A stretch of 64,000 bases of DNA from assembly GCA_964036045.1 (NCBI GenBank), contig OZ038385.1:28108853-28172852 (forward strand), given 5' to 3'. Numbering within the stretch: position 1 is the first letter of the stretch; every line of letters begins with the position of its first letter. Positions 10,201 through 20,141 of the stretch are shown here, piece after piece. This stretch comes from Eutreptiella sp. 'Long Island Sound 2002'. Lineage: Eukaryota; Euglenozoa; Euglenophyceae; Eutreptiales; Eutreptiaceae. The notes beneath the pieces are model-generated. The model saw only the letters and a program-made list of their open reading frames with translations. It was not told where the DNA came from and did no database searches. Position numbers and translations under genes: made by a program.

Positions 10201-12335
10201 CCCGTGCGACCGCCGTGGGGCTGGGCCCCAGAAGCCGAGTGGGGCAGGGCCCCGTGCGACCGCCGTGGGGCTGGGCCCCAGAAGCCGAGTGGGGCAGGGC
10301 CCCGTGCGACGGCCGTGGGGCTGGGCCCCAGAAGCCGAGTGGGGCAGGGCCCCGTGCGACCGCCGTGGGGCTGGGCCCCAGAAGCCGAGTGGGGCAGGGC
10401 CCCGTGCGACCGCCGAGGGGCTGGGCCCCAGAAGCCGAGTGGGGCAGGGCCCCGTGCGACCGCCGTGGGGCTGGGCCCCAGAAGCCGAGTGGGGCAGGGC
10501 CCCGTGCGACCGCCGAGGGGCTGGGCCCCAGAAGCCGAGTGGGGCAGGGCCCCGTGCGACCGCCGAGGGGCTGGGCCCCAGAAGCCGAGTGGGGAAGGGC
10601 CCCGTGCGACCGCCGTGGGCCTGGGCCCCAGAAGCCGAGTGGGGCAGGGCCCCGTGCGACCGCCGAGGGGCTGGGCCCCAGAAGCCGAGTGGGGCAGGGC
10701 CCCGTGCGACCGCCGTGGGGCTGGGCCCCAGAAGCCGAGTGGGGCAGGGCCCCGTGCGACCGCCGTGGGGCTGGGCCCCAGAAGCCGAGAGGGGCAGGGC
10801 CCCGTGCGACCGTCGTGAGGCTGGGCCCCAGAAGCCGAGAGGGGCAGGGCCCCGTGCGACCGCCGAGGGGCTGGGCCCCAGAAGCCGAGTGGGGCAGTGC
10901 CCCGTGCGATCACCGAGGGGCTGGGCCCCAGAAGCCGAGTGGGGCAGGGCCCCGTGCGACCGCCGAGGGGCTGGGCCCCAGAAGCCGAGTGGGGCAGGGC
11001 CCCGTGCGACCGCCGTGGGGCTGGGCCCCAGAAGCCGAGTGGGGCAGGGCCCCGTGCGACCGCCGTGGGGCTGGGCCCCAGAAGCCGAGTGGGGCAGGGC
11101 CCCGTGCGACCGCCGAGGGGCTGGGCCCCAGAAGCCGAGTGGGGCAGGGCCCCGTGCGACCGCCGAGGGGCTGGGCCCCAGAAGCCGAGTGGGGCAGGGC
11201 CCCGTGCGAACGCCGTGGGGCTGGGCCCCAGAAGCCGAGAGGGGCAGGGCCCCGTGCGACCGCCGTGGGGCTGGGCCCCAGAAGCCGAGTGGGGCAGGGC
11301 CCCGTGCGATCACCGAGGGGCTGGGCCCCAGAAGCCGAGTGGGGCAGGGCCCCGTGGGACCGCCGCGGGGCTGGGCCCCAGAAGCCGAGTGGGGCAGGGC
11401 CCCGTGCGACCGCCGAGGGGCTGGGCCCCAGAAGCCGAGTAGGGCAGGGCCCCGTGCGAACGCCGTGGGGCTGGGCCCCAGAAGCCGAGAGGGGCAGGGC
11501 CCCGTGCGACCGCCGTGGGGCTGGGCCCCAGAAGCCGGGTGGGGCAGGGCCCCGTGCGACCGCCGTGGGGCTGGGCCCCAGAAGCCGAGTGGGGCAGGGC
11601 CCCGTGCGACCGCCGTGGGGCTGGGCCCCAGAAGCCGAGTGGGGCAGGGCCCCGTGCGATCACCGAGGGGCTGGGCCCCAGAAGCCGAGTGGGGCAGGGC
11701 CCCGTGCGACCGCCGAGGGGCTGGGCCCCAGAAGCCGAGTGGGGCAGGGCCCCGTGCGACCGCCGAGGGGCTGGGCCCCAGAAGCCGAGGGGGGCAGGGC
11801 CCCGTGCGACCGCCGTGGGGCTGGGCCCCAGAAGCCGAGTGGGGCAGGGCCCCGTGCGACCGCCGAGGGGCTGGGCCCCAGAAGCCGAGTGGGGCAGGGC
11901 CCCGTGCGACCGCCGTGGGGCTGGGCCCCAGAAGCCGAGTGGGGCAGGGCCCCGTGCGAACGCCGAGGGGCTGGGCCCCAGAAGCCGAGTGGGGCAGGGC
12001 CCCGTGCGACCGCCGTGGGGCTGGGCCCCAGAAGCCGAGAGGGGCAGGGCCCCGTGCGATCACCGAGGGGCTGGGCCCCAGAAGCCGAGTGGGGCAGGGC
12101 CCCGTGCGACCGCCGAGGGGCTGGGCCCCAGAAGCCGAGTGGGGCAGGGCCCCGTGCGACCGCCGAGGGGCTGGGCCCCAGAAGCCGAGTGGGGCAGGGC
12201 CCCGTGCGACCGCCGTGGGGCTGGGCCCCAGAAGCCGAGTGGGGCAGGGCCCCGTGCGACCGCCGTGGGGCTGGGCCCCAGAAGCCGAGTGGGGCAAGGC
12301 CCCGTGCGACCGCCGAGGGGCTGGGCCCCAGAAGC
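7211..12335 (+). repeat. 50-bp minisatellite, 101 complete units plus a partial
   Basis: The unit contains the 11-base near-palindrome CTGGGCCCCAG and GGGGCAGGGCCCC. Tracking the phase of CGTGCG through the array gives 95 units of 50 bp and six of 57 bp. These sum to exactly 5,092 bp (7211-12302), followed by a 33-bp partial unit. The 57-bp units start at 8461, 8768, 9025, 9332, 9739 and 10046 and differ by 7 extra bases after CGATCACC. Most variation is at one ten-base stretch with three main forms (ATCACCGAGG, ACCGCCGAGG, ACCGCCGTGG). The first unit is the most diverged. Because 50 is not a multiple of 3 and the unit lacks stops, all three plus frames are open for kilobases; I treat this as a by-product and not as coding evidence. 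Confidence 0.95.
8461..10152 (+). repeat. Higher-order repeat within the minisatellite
   Basis: Unit variants recur in the same order three times, starting at 8461, 9025 and 9739. Each block begins with a 57-bp unit, runs through the same five variants to a second 57-bp unit, and is followed by a unit with GGGGCAAGG instead of GGGGCAGGG (8825, 9389 and 10103). The first two blocks are 564 bp apart; the next interval is 714 bp because of three extra 50-bp units. This is the signature of block duplication by unequal exchange, not of unit-by-unit slippage. Confidence 0.85.
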
Positions 12336-12570
12336 AGTTCCGAGTGCGGTGCAGTGGTCCTCGGAGGCGGACCGTGCTGTGACTACTCCGATGACTGCGC
12401 CGCTCCCGGGGGACCCAAATTTTCTACCTAGACGGGTCCGTCGCATTTTTCAAGTCGGGAGAGTCCAACCCAACCCAACCCAACCCCCACGGTACGGCAC
12501 GATGTGCGGGGACGCGCCGCCACCCGCGGGAGGGAGTGCGGGGGCACCAAGCGCGGGGAGGAACCGGCTG
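12336..12570 (+). other. Unique spacer after minisatellite with CCCAA microsatellite
   Basis: Starts where the last unit breaks off. It includes about four CCAAC units at 12465-12488 and a short AT-rich patch at 12419-12450. I see no gene. Confidence 0.6.
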
Positions 12571-14350
12571 CCCCGCAACCTGCTAACCACTGACCGCTAA
12601 CCATCAGCCACCCCCGGCCGGCCGGCGCCGCGCGGCAACAGCCGGGGAGGTGAGGGCCCCGGCGAGGGCCTGCGCGGGCATCCAGCTCTCGATAGGGGGG
12701 GCGGATGACGGGCGCGACCCCTTGGCCGATGGCTGGCCCCCGGGACCAGGGCCGCCATGCCGCCCCCGCCCCCCCCCAACGCGCACGACGGAGCAGGAAG
12801 GAGGCCGCGCCCCACATGACCCTCCCGTAACCACGGCCCGCTCCGAGGTGACGGAGGGAGGGTGTCAAGTCAGATGAGGCCCCCAGGGGGGCGGTCCACG
12901 GGCCGCCCCTCACCCCCCCCACCACGGGGCGGAACTTCAGCCCCGACCGCAAGCGCGCGCCGGAAGGGAAAGCACCGGCGACGCGGAGAGAGCCAGGAAG
13001 GAGTACCACAGGCCGCCGCCTGGAACGAGAGCAGCGAACGGCGCGACACCCCCCCCCCCCCCCCCCCGCCCCCCCGCCGGCCCGCCGGCCGCAGGGGCCC
13101 CGGCCCCCACCCCCCGAGGCTGAAGGGACGGACCCCCCCGCCCGAGAGGGGAGCCGGAGTGTGACCCGCCCCGACGCCCCAGCCGCCGGCTCCAATGGGG
13201 GCCGCGAAGAGCAAGTGGGCCCGCGCCTGCGCACCGGGACGCCGCGCAGATCGTGCCCAGAGAAGCCGGGTGGGCGCGAACCGGAATGGTATGGGTGGCC
13301 ACGCCCCCCATGGACAGCACGACGCCAAGGGACGCCCGCTTTGTTGCCTACCCAGGGAAAGCGGCCCCGCAACCCGATAACCACTGACCGCTGACCCTCA
13401 CGGCCACCCCCGGCCGGCCAGCGCCGCGCGGCAACGGCCGGGAGATGAGGGGCCCCAGGGAGGGACCGCGTGAGGATCCGGCACTCGGTAGAGGGGGGCG
13501 GGGGAAGGGCGCGACCCCCCTGGCCGATGGCTGGCCCCCGGGGCTGGGACCGCCAAGCCGCCCCCCCCCCCCCCCCCCCTTTTTGGCCGACAGGGGGCGT
13601 CGCCGGGGAACCGAAGGACCCCCCCCACTCCCCCCCCCCCCCCCCCTCCCACACAGGCCCGAGAGCGAGCGGGGTGCCCCCCCCCCCCCCCCCGCACCCA
13701 CCCCAGCTGGGGAGCCACAGGCGCGGCCCCCCGCCCCCCCAGGGCCGGGGGGGCGCCCCCACCCACAGGAGGAACGGCGACACGGTAAGGGCAGCGGCGG
13801 CTGGACCTGCCCCCACGAACCCACACCGGCGTGCCGGAGCAACGCGCACAACGGAACGCGAAGGAGGCCGCGCCCCACATAACCCTCCCGTGACCACAGC
13901 CCACTCCGAGGGGAAAGAGGGGGGGTTTGCAGGTCAGCCGGGGCCCCCAGGGGAACGGTCCACGGGCCGCCCCTCACCCCCCCCCGCCCCGGGGCGGCAC
14001 GTCAGCCCCGACCGCACGCGCGCGCCGGAGGGGAGGGCCAGAAAGGGGTACCACAGGCCGCCGCCCGGAACGAGAGCGGGGAGGCCGCGGCGCGACACCC
14101 CCCCCCGTGGCAAGGGGAATGGACCCCCCCCACCTGAGAGGGGGGCCGGAGTGTGACCCGCCCCCCCGCTCCGGCCGCCGGCCCGCAAGGGGGCCGCGAA
14201 GAACAAACGGGCCCACGCCTGCGCACCGGGACGCCGCACAGATCGTACCCGGAGAGGCTGGGTGAACACGAACCGGAGTGGTATGGGGGGCCACGCCCCC
14301 CATGGACAGCACAACGCCAGTGACGCCCGCTTTGTTGCCTGCCCAGGGAA
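12571..14350 (+). repeat. Two diverged tandem copies of a 0.8-1.0 kb block
   Basis: Copy 1 runs about 12571-13364 and copy 2 about 13365-14350. Shared landmarks are TAACCACTGACCGCT (12584 and 13378), the CCGGCCGG-containing stretch, the GGCCGATGGCTGGCCCCC stretch, and ACGCCCGCTTTGTTGCC near each end. Long C homopolymers occur (13050-13070, 13560-13580, 13620-13690). The block is non-coding; the open frames across it are compositional. Confidence 0.75.
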
Positions 14351-15423
14351 GGCAGAGGGACGGAAAGAGGCAGAGCGACCCCCCGCCCTACAGTCAGTCG
14401 GCGACCCGGTGGTGCTACTGCCCGCCTCTTACCCCAGTGCACGTCAGTCGGCGATCCAACGCACCCCACCCAGCTTCCTCCCCAGTCCCGACCCCGGGCG
14501 CATGGACTGCGCGTGGAAGGCGCACAGCCGACGTAAGAGACTCCCGCGGACGAGGGCACCCCCCCGGGGACGCCCAGCCGCCGCCCCTGCAACCCCAAGC
14601 CAAGTAGGGGGGAACCGGGACCGGACCGCCCCCCCCCAAGCACGCCAGACGGAGCACGGGACCGGGGCAGGACACGCGGAGGGGCACGGACCACATGGAA
14701 CGGCCCTACCAGCGCCCAGTGCCGGGACCACGCGAGATGCGCGCGCCACACCACCCAGGGGGGAGCGGACACCGCGAGAGCGCGAGCGCACACACACGAA
14801 AAGGACACGCGGGGACCACCAGAAGGGCAACCGGACCGAGCGCGCGGAACGCACAGACCACCTGGAATGGCGTACCAGCGAGCGAGGGTAAGGGACACCC
14901 GGACGGGACGGCCCGCCACACGCAACGCGGGATACGCGGGGCGGGAAGGGGGAAGAAGGGGAAACACAACACCAGGTACCGGCCCGAACCCCCCCGAACC
15001 GGCCGCGAGCGCCACGCACACACAGACGGGACACTGCACCCGCCAAGGCAGTAGTGGCGCACAGCGCCACGCCCCAACCCCTAGGCTAGGCAGCCACCGC
15101 GCCAGCCCAAGGGGGTCCCACTGGCGACAAGCCAGTAGCACGGGCCCGGCGGCGCCGGTGCCCCGGGCGGCCACGCATTAGGGGGGCGACGCAGTGGGTA
15201 AGCGCCCGCGGCCACGGCTGCGAATTGATGCACTGACCGGGGAGTGGCGAAACGGGGACGCCGGGGAAGGACGGGGCTCCGAGCTCTGTGAACCCGGGGG
15301 ACTCCGCCACCAGGCAGGAGGTGCGTCTTGGAGGGCCCCCCACTAGGACCCGGTGGGGAGGATATCACCTGGCCCGACCAGGTGGCCCCCCGGGGCCGAA
15401 AGGCGTCTAGTACCCGCAAAATC
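14351..15423 (+). other. LINE-A 3' region, no gene seen
   Basis: GC-rich, purine-rich on the plus strand between about 14630 and 14960, with no repeat or coding signal I can support. It is placed in LINE-A because the tandem tail follows directly. Confidence 0.4.
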
Positions 15424-15441
15424 AAACCTCAAACCTCAAAC
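15424..15441 (+). repeat. Putative 3' tail of LINE-A (AAACCTC repeats)
   Basis: Two full copies and a partial of AAACCTC end exactly where similarity to the intact Gypsy-1 LTR (37563) begins. Short tandem tails instead of poly(A) are known in several LINE clades. The matching left target-site duplication would lie outside the window. Confidence 0.6.
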
Positions 15442-15513
15442 CTTTGCCTGCCTGCTCACTTGCGCGTGTCCACCGCAGCGTCCCGTGGCCAGGCCCCCCA
15501 CGGGAACGCGTCA
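15442..15513 (+). repeat. Gypsy-1 5' LTR remnant (right end)
   Basis: Identical to 37563-37634 over 72 bases and diverging on both sides. The right end is ...ACGCGTCA. The left side is cut by the LINE-A tail. No canonical TGG-type primer-binding site follows, so priming is unresolved; some chromoviruses self-prime. Confidence 0.7.
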
Positions 15514-15833
15514 AAAGCGTTAAACCGCCGCGGGGTTACCCATCCCTCGCGTGCCACTCGGGGCCACCAACCCTGAGCAGCGCGGTGCAGCAGCTCGCAG
15601 CTCGCAGCCGGCAGCGCAGCGCAGCGGCTCGCAGCGCCGCCCAGCGACAGCGCCGAGTTCGTCACGGAGCCCGCAGCGCCGTCCAGAGCATCGCCCTGAC
15701 CGCGCCGCGACCGTGGAGGAGGTGCACAGACCAGTGCTGCATCATGCGCCTCAACAAACACCACCAGGACCAGTTCGTTGTGCGGAACGAGTGACCACCA
15801 AGGACTTCAAGACCAACTACGCCCCCCGCTGCC
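15514..15833 (+). other. Gypsy-1 5' untranslated leader
   Basis: Sequence between the LTR end and the gag ATG. It contains short GCAGC/CTCGCAG repeats near 15585-15650. The gag ATG at 15834 is in a favourable context (GCCATGG). Confidence 0.55.
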
Positions 15834-18800
15834 ATGGTAAACTGGCAAGAAGCGGGCAGGACGTGGCCGCGGCCCCACCCCCATGCGGCACACCTGCTGC
15901 GTGGGTTGGTTTGGGACCAGCACTACCGCCACGGCCAGCCCCAGTGCGAAGGCGGCATGCCCGGGAGCTTCGAGCTCCGCACGGACATGGCCCCCGACCG
16001 CCTGCAGGCTGTGGAGGACTGGCTGCGGGCGGAAGGGTTTCCCTTCCGCTTCCAGCAGAGGCGCTGGAGAACCTGGACCAGGCCGGACAGGCCCGGCGAA
16101 GGGCTGCGCCCCGACAGGATTGAGGAGGACGAGAACTCCAACGAGTACCCGTCGGGTGCCTGGATCAATGTCTCCATGTGGGACATGATCGAAAAGAACT
16201 TCCCGGAACCGGGGAGCGAGCGCAGGTTGCAGAGCAGCAGCAGCGCGTCTCCGGGGAAGGAGAAGCGGTCCGCCGGGGACAGGAAGCGGGACCGGAAGTG
16301 GCGGGAGTACCAGGAGTCCCTGGCCGCCGACGCCGCCCAAGGCGCCAGGGGCGGAACCCGAGCCCCCAGTCCCCAACGGGCCAATGGCGGTCACCACCCC
16401 GGCCACGCCACCCTTGGCGACTTCATCAAAGTCGCCAAGCAGACCCAGGCCAAGCCCCGTCCGCTGCTCCTGAGGAAGTCAGGCCCCAGCAGCGACGTGG
16501 AGTCGGCCCAACGCGGAAGGATGCCGGCCGACCAGGCCAGCTCCAGCAGCAGCGTCGCTCCCGACAGGGACGTGGCGCGCGTCTGTGAGCGCGCCTGTGG
16601 GGTGCCCTGCAACCTTCGAGTTGCCCGGCAACGGGCCAAGCAGCACAGCGCTTCCGTGGAGGGCGCCGTCGGCATCGCCCAGGACGAGGCCGCGGAGTGG
16701 GCGCATGGCATGGCCATCCACGCCTCGACCGTTGCAGCCATTGCGGCTGGACTCACCGCCGTAGCCGCCCATGGGGCAGCGACTGCCCAGGTTAACGGTG
16801 AGTTGGCGGCAGCCGACGAGGAAGCCCGCCTGACGCAGGAGGCCATTGCCTGCAAGGAGGCCGAGGTGAGGGCGCTGGAAGAGGCCCTTGCCCAAGAGAG
16901 GGCAAAGAAGGAGGCGGAGGAAAAGGCCCACGCCGAAGCGACTGCTAAGGCCCAGGCGGACGCCGCCAAGAAGGACGCCATCGAGGCCGCGCGACGGAAG
17001 GTCGCTGAGGGGAGGGCCAAGACGGAGGCGGAGCTGGCGGCGTTGGAAGCGGACAAGGCTCGGCTGCAGCAGGCCCGGGAAGCCGAAGCGGCTCGTGCCC
17101 GGGAGGAAGCCGAAGCGCGAGCTGCCGCAGCCACAGCCGCCGCAATGGAGGAGGCAGAGGCCAAACTCCGCCGCGAGGGTCCCCCGGGAGGATCACGAGT
17201 GGAGACCCTTCGAAAGCTTTTCGAAGGGGACGCCTCCTCCAAGATGACGCTGGACGAGGCCGACACGGGCAGCAGTGGGAGCAGTGGCCCCACCGCCCAC
17301 CCACGGAGGAAGGGTAAGGAGAAGACCCCCGAGAGGCCACGGAGGCCAGCGGGCGGACACCCCCATGACAGTGACCCCTTCTTCACCGCCAGCGACGGGG
17401 ATGAACGAGGACGCCGACATCGCCAAGTGGTGGCTTGGACGGGCGGAGGAGGCGGAGACGTCCCCATGGAACCGGAAGGTGAGGATGAGGATCTCCCTCC
17501 TCCCTACCGGAGCCCGGAGTCTTCCGAGACCGAGACGCCCAGGTGGGGCGACATGGACGAGGATGACGACATGGACTTCGGCATCACGAAGAAGCGCCCA
17601 TCCTCGGACCCACCGAGGCGACCCAGCGGAGACCCACCGGGACCCCCTGGCGGAGGACCATCAGGACCGCCTGGAGGACGCCCACCAAGTGGACCCCCTG
17701 GAGGCGGACCACCTGGCGGGGGAGGACCCCCTGGACCGGGCGGACCCGGCGGAGGCCCTCCTGGAGGACCCCCTGGGGACCCCGACGACCCACCAGGGAA
17801 CGGCGACCCGGGTACCACCTGGCGGTGGATTGTCTACCTCCGCACGAGGGTCCAGTTCCTCGAGCGCGAGGTAGACACGGGCAAGGGCGAGATGACTCGC
17901 ATCGCCAGGGTCGCCGCGCGCGCGCAGAGAGAGCTGGACATCGCCAGGGGCGAGACCAAGTCGCTGAACAAGGTCATCAGCGGCCTGCAGCAGAGGCTGG
18001 ACGCGCTGGAAGCCCGTGGGAGCGTCGGCAGCGACCAGCCACCCCTGGAGTCTGGCTCGTCGGACGACGGCTGGGGACCCAGACCAGGTCCAGGCAGACC
18101 CTACGCCCCCGGCGGAGCCCCCAGGAGTCGCCCCAGCGCCAGTGCCCCCTCTCTCACCGCCCCCTCTCACCACAGCGCGGGCCGCCGCAACGAGCGCGTG
18201 CCGCCCGGCAGTGGCAGTGAGGATTGGCGTGATGAGTGGCTCAGTTCGGACTACCACAACCGCCGTGCTCCACCGCGGACGCCTGTACGCCCCCGACGCC
18301 CGGCACCAGCCCCGGAGCCAATCCCAATGGCTGGAGGACGTTATGGTGGACTCAGGGATGAGGTCCCCGGAGAAGACGTGGAGTGGGACGTCGGCGGAGG
18401 TGAGGACCTGGATCTGGACCCGGAGGAGTTCGGCATTTCCCCGCCGCGTGGTGTACGACGGGAGGCCGCTGAACGCAGTCGCCGGCGCCGTGATGAGGAG
18501 GCATACATGGAAGGAGTACGGCGTGAACATCTGGGTTCAGCGTACATGGAGGAACCGCGGTGTAGCCACAGGGATTCCATGGAGGAGATGGACGTGGCGG
18601 CCGTGGGAGTCCGTGGGAGAGGCCGATGGGAACCTCGGTCGACCTCGCGGACGGTGTTCATGGTCTCTAAGGCCGCGGATGCCGCCGTGTGGGAAGAGTT
18701 GAAGGACATCAAGCCCCTCATGTACGACGGCAACCCCCTCAACCTCGACCGCTTCTTGGAGAAGCTGGACGATTGTGGGGTAACCGTTACTGAGGACATG

Positions 18801-20138
18801 CATCCCGCTGATGCGGAGAAGTATGTCTTCAAACGGTTCAGGTACCGCCTGCCGGAAGTGCTCGGAGAGCTATACTTCGTGGCGACCAAGGAGGGGAAAA
18901 TCAAGACCCTCAAGGAAGCCAAGAAGTGGCTCAACGAGCAGGAGCGGGTGGACGCTCCGCAGGTGGCTGCCAAGCGGTGGAAGTCCATCAAGCTTCAGCA
19001 TGATGGACGGGAGATTCGCCTACAGGACTGGCGAGACTTCCGAGGGCATTACACCCTCTTCCGCCGCAACGTGGAGGACTGGAACGAGGGTGACGAGCAG
19101 GCTCGCCTGCTCTCCATGCTGCCGGAAGCATGGATCAAGGGGGTCACCAAGGAGGAAGCCAAGAGGGCCAAGTCCAACCACACGGTCAAGATGATGCTCC
19201 CCAAAGAGTATCATACGAACGTGGTGGCTTGGACGAGGAAGAACGTGGCCCGGGATGTCAAACGGCACTCCCTGCGGAACGCTCTCCTCATCACCGTCTC
19301 GGGCGATCGCGAGAAGACCGCGAGGTGGCGCCTTGACGAGTATGAGTTGAGCGGCCAGACCATCCGTCTGCAGGCCATCCCGGCGCGGATGAGCTGCGAC
19401 GAGATCCTGGAGTGGGTTGGAGAGGAGGTGCTCAAGGAGTACCGGAACCTCCACCACACCCGCGGGTTGAGGCCTGGCGACCGCGACGTCAACTACGTTG
19501 GCGAGGGACCTGGCGGGGAAGCTGCCATGGACCCAGCAGGAGCCGACGGCGATGAGACTCTCGTCGACGATGACGACGACGATGAGCCCGCCGAGGTGGC
19601 CGTTTGCGCCTTCGTGGCCAACAACCTGAGCGCGGGGAACAACCGGGGAAGCTGGAAGCCCCTGCAGCCGGGTTGGAAGACGAAGGAGAAGAGGGACCCT
19701 CCCCGCATTGGCAACCCTCCGCTGTCCTTTGGGGAGTTCATACGAGCTCAGCCGCAGGGCTGTTTCGTGTGTTATGGGAGGAAGAAAGGCTTCAACCATG
19801 ACCACCGAACATGCCCCACCCACAAGGCCGACACGGAGGCTTACAAGAAGGCGCACGGGTCGAAGAAGCGTGCGCCCGCGGGTATCCGGGAAGCCAAGGT
19901 GGAGGTGGACAGGGACGAGCTCTCCAAGCTGGTGTCGCAGGGGACCGAGTTGGCCAAGGGGATCCGGGAGATCAAGAGGAACTGGGTCCCCAGGTCGGAC
20001 AACAAGAACAAGGAGAACAACCAGAACGACCAGAACAAGGACAAGGACAAGAAGCCTACTCGTAAGGGAAGGAAGAAGGGCGTCAACGAGGTTGATGCGG
20101 AGGAGAACACCCCTTCTTCCACAACCGACGCCCCCTAG
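15834..20138 (+). CDS. gag: Gypsy-1 Gag, very large with coiled coil and Pro/Gly-rich segment
   Basis: 1,434 residues, far longer than typical Gypsy Gag. Visible parts in order: a basic N-terminal region; a long Ala/Glu/Lys coiled coil at about residues 330-450; a low-complexity Pro/Gly segment at about 585-650; a second heptad-rich helix at about 670-730; a capsid-like helical domain at about 950-1250, beginning near MYDGNPLNLDRFLEKL; and a Cys/His cluster at about 1309-1328 (CFVC, then H, then C). That cluster has C-x2-C-x8-H-x4-C spacing, longer than the usual C-x2-C-x4-H-x4-C knuckle. A Lys/Asn/Asp-rich tail precedes the TAG stop. Gag forms the particle that packages element RNA. The frame continues through that TAG into protease, so Gag-Pol is probably made by readthrough. 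Confidence 0.85.
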   Translation: MVNWQEAGRTWPRPHPHAAHLLRGLVWDQHYRHGQPQCEGGMPGSFELRTDMAPDRLQAVEDWLRAEGFPFRFQQRRWRTWTRPDRPGEGLRPDRIEEDENSNEYPSGAWINVSMWDMIEKNFPEPGSERRLQSSSSASPGKEKRSAGDRKRDRKWREYQESLAADAAQGARGGTRAPSPQRANGGHHPGHATLGDFIKVAKQTQAKPRPLLLRKSGPSSDVESAQRGRMPADQASSSSSVAPDRDVARVCERACGVPCNLRVARQRAKQHSASVEGAVGIAQDEAAEWAHGMAIHASTVAAIAAGLTAVAAHGAATAQVNGELAAADEEARLTQEAIACKEAEVRALEEALAQERAKKEAEEKAHAEATAKAQADAAKKDAIEAARRKVAEGRAKTEAELAALEADKARLQQAREAEAARAREEAEARAAAATAAAMEEAEAKLRREGPPGGSRVETLRKLFEGDASSKMTLDEADTGSSGSSGPTAHPRRKGKEKTPERPRRPAGGHPHDSDPFFTASDGDERGRRHRQVVAWTGGGGGDVPMEPEGEDEDLPPPYRSPESSETETPRWGDMDEDDDMDFGITKKRPSSDPPRRPSGDPPGPPGGGPSGPPGGRPPSGPPGGGPPGGGGPPGPGGPGGGPPGGPPGDPDDPPGNGDPGTTWRWIVYLRTRVQFLEREVDTGKGEMTRIARVAARAQRELDIARGETKSLNKVISGLQQRLDALEARGSVGSDQPPLESGSSDDGWGPRPGPGRPYAPGGAPRSRPSASAPSLTAPSHHSAGRRNERVPPGSGSEDWRDEWLSSDYHNRRAPPRTPVRPRRPAPAPEPIPMAGGRYGGLRDEVPGEDVEWDVGGGEDLDLDPEEFGISPPRGVRREAAERSRRRRDEEAYMEGVRREHLGSAYMEEPRCSHRDSMEEMDVAAVGVRGRGRWEPRSTSRTVFMVSKAADAAVWEELKDIKPLMYDGNPLNLDRFLEKLDDCGVTVTEDMHPADAEKYVFKRFRYRLPEVLGELYFVATKEGKIKTLKEAKKWLNEQERVDAPQVAAKRWKSIKLQHDGREIRLQDWRDFRGHYTLFRRNVEDWNEGDEQARLLSMLPEAWIKGVTKEEAKRAKSNHTVKMMLPKEYHTNVVAWTRKNVARDVKRHSLRNALLITVSGDREKTARWRLDEYELSGQTIRLQAIPARMSCDEILEWVGEEVLKEYRNLHHTRGLRPGDRDVNYVGEGPGGEAAMDPAGADGDETLVDDDDDDEPAEVAVCAFVANNLSAGNNRGSWKPLQPGWKTKEKRDPPRIGNPPLSFGEFIRAQPQGCFVCYGRKKGFNHDHRTCPTHKADTEAYKKAHGSKKRAPAGIREAKVEVDRDELSKLVSQGTELAKGIREIKRNWVPRSDNKNKENNQNDQNKDKDKKPTRKGRKKGVNEVDAEENTPSSTTDAP

Positions 20139-20141
20139 CGG
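20136..20141 (+). promoter_or_regulatory. Candidate leaky stop codon TAG-CGG between gag and pol
   Basis: TAG is the only stop between gag and the protease in this frame, and it is followed by CGG. A CGG triplet after the stop is a known enhancer of readthrough in several plant-virus mRNAs, mostly after UGA. Suppression here would give a Gag-Pol fusion. Whether a downstream stem-loop supports it was not computed. Confidence 0.5.

Larger units (their letters stand above)
1..15441 (+). mobile_element. LINE-A, 3' portion of a non-LTR retrotransposon (5' end outside window)
   Basis: The coding part carries an RNase H-like domain and a CCHC finger of the kind found at the C-terminus of LINE polymerases, followed by an unusually long extension ending at 6843. 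The 3' region is long and repeat-filled, and ends in about two and a half copies of AAACCTC at 15424-15441. There it abuts sequence that recurs as part of the Gypsy-1 LTR (72 identical bases at 15442-15513 and 37563-37634), so LINE-A appears to have inserted into that LTR. RT and endonuclease must lie to the left of the window, if present. Whether all of 6844-15441 belongs to the LINE, or some is independent repeat, cannot be decided from one copy. Confidence 0.7.

Noticed and set aside
9853-12297. Long minus-strand open frame across the minisatellite
   Set aside because: It arises because the repeat unit lacks stops in that orientation; no start, domain or non-repeat sequence.
7211-12335. 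CRISPR array
   Set aside because: Units are contiguous with no unique spacers, and there are no cas genes; it is a minisatellite.
12428-15174. Long minus-strand open frames (up to 489 codons)
   Set aside because: They cross C homopolymers and duplicated non-coding blocks, with no domain motif.
15180-15300. tRNA-derived SINE head near GACGCAGTGGGTAAGCGCC
   Set aside because: There is an A-box-like stretch, but no B box at the right distance and no foldable tRNA.
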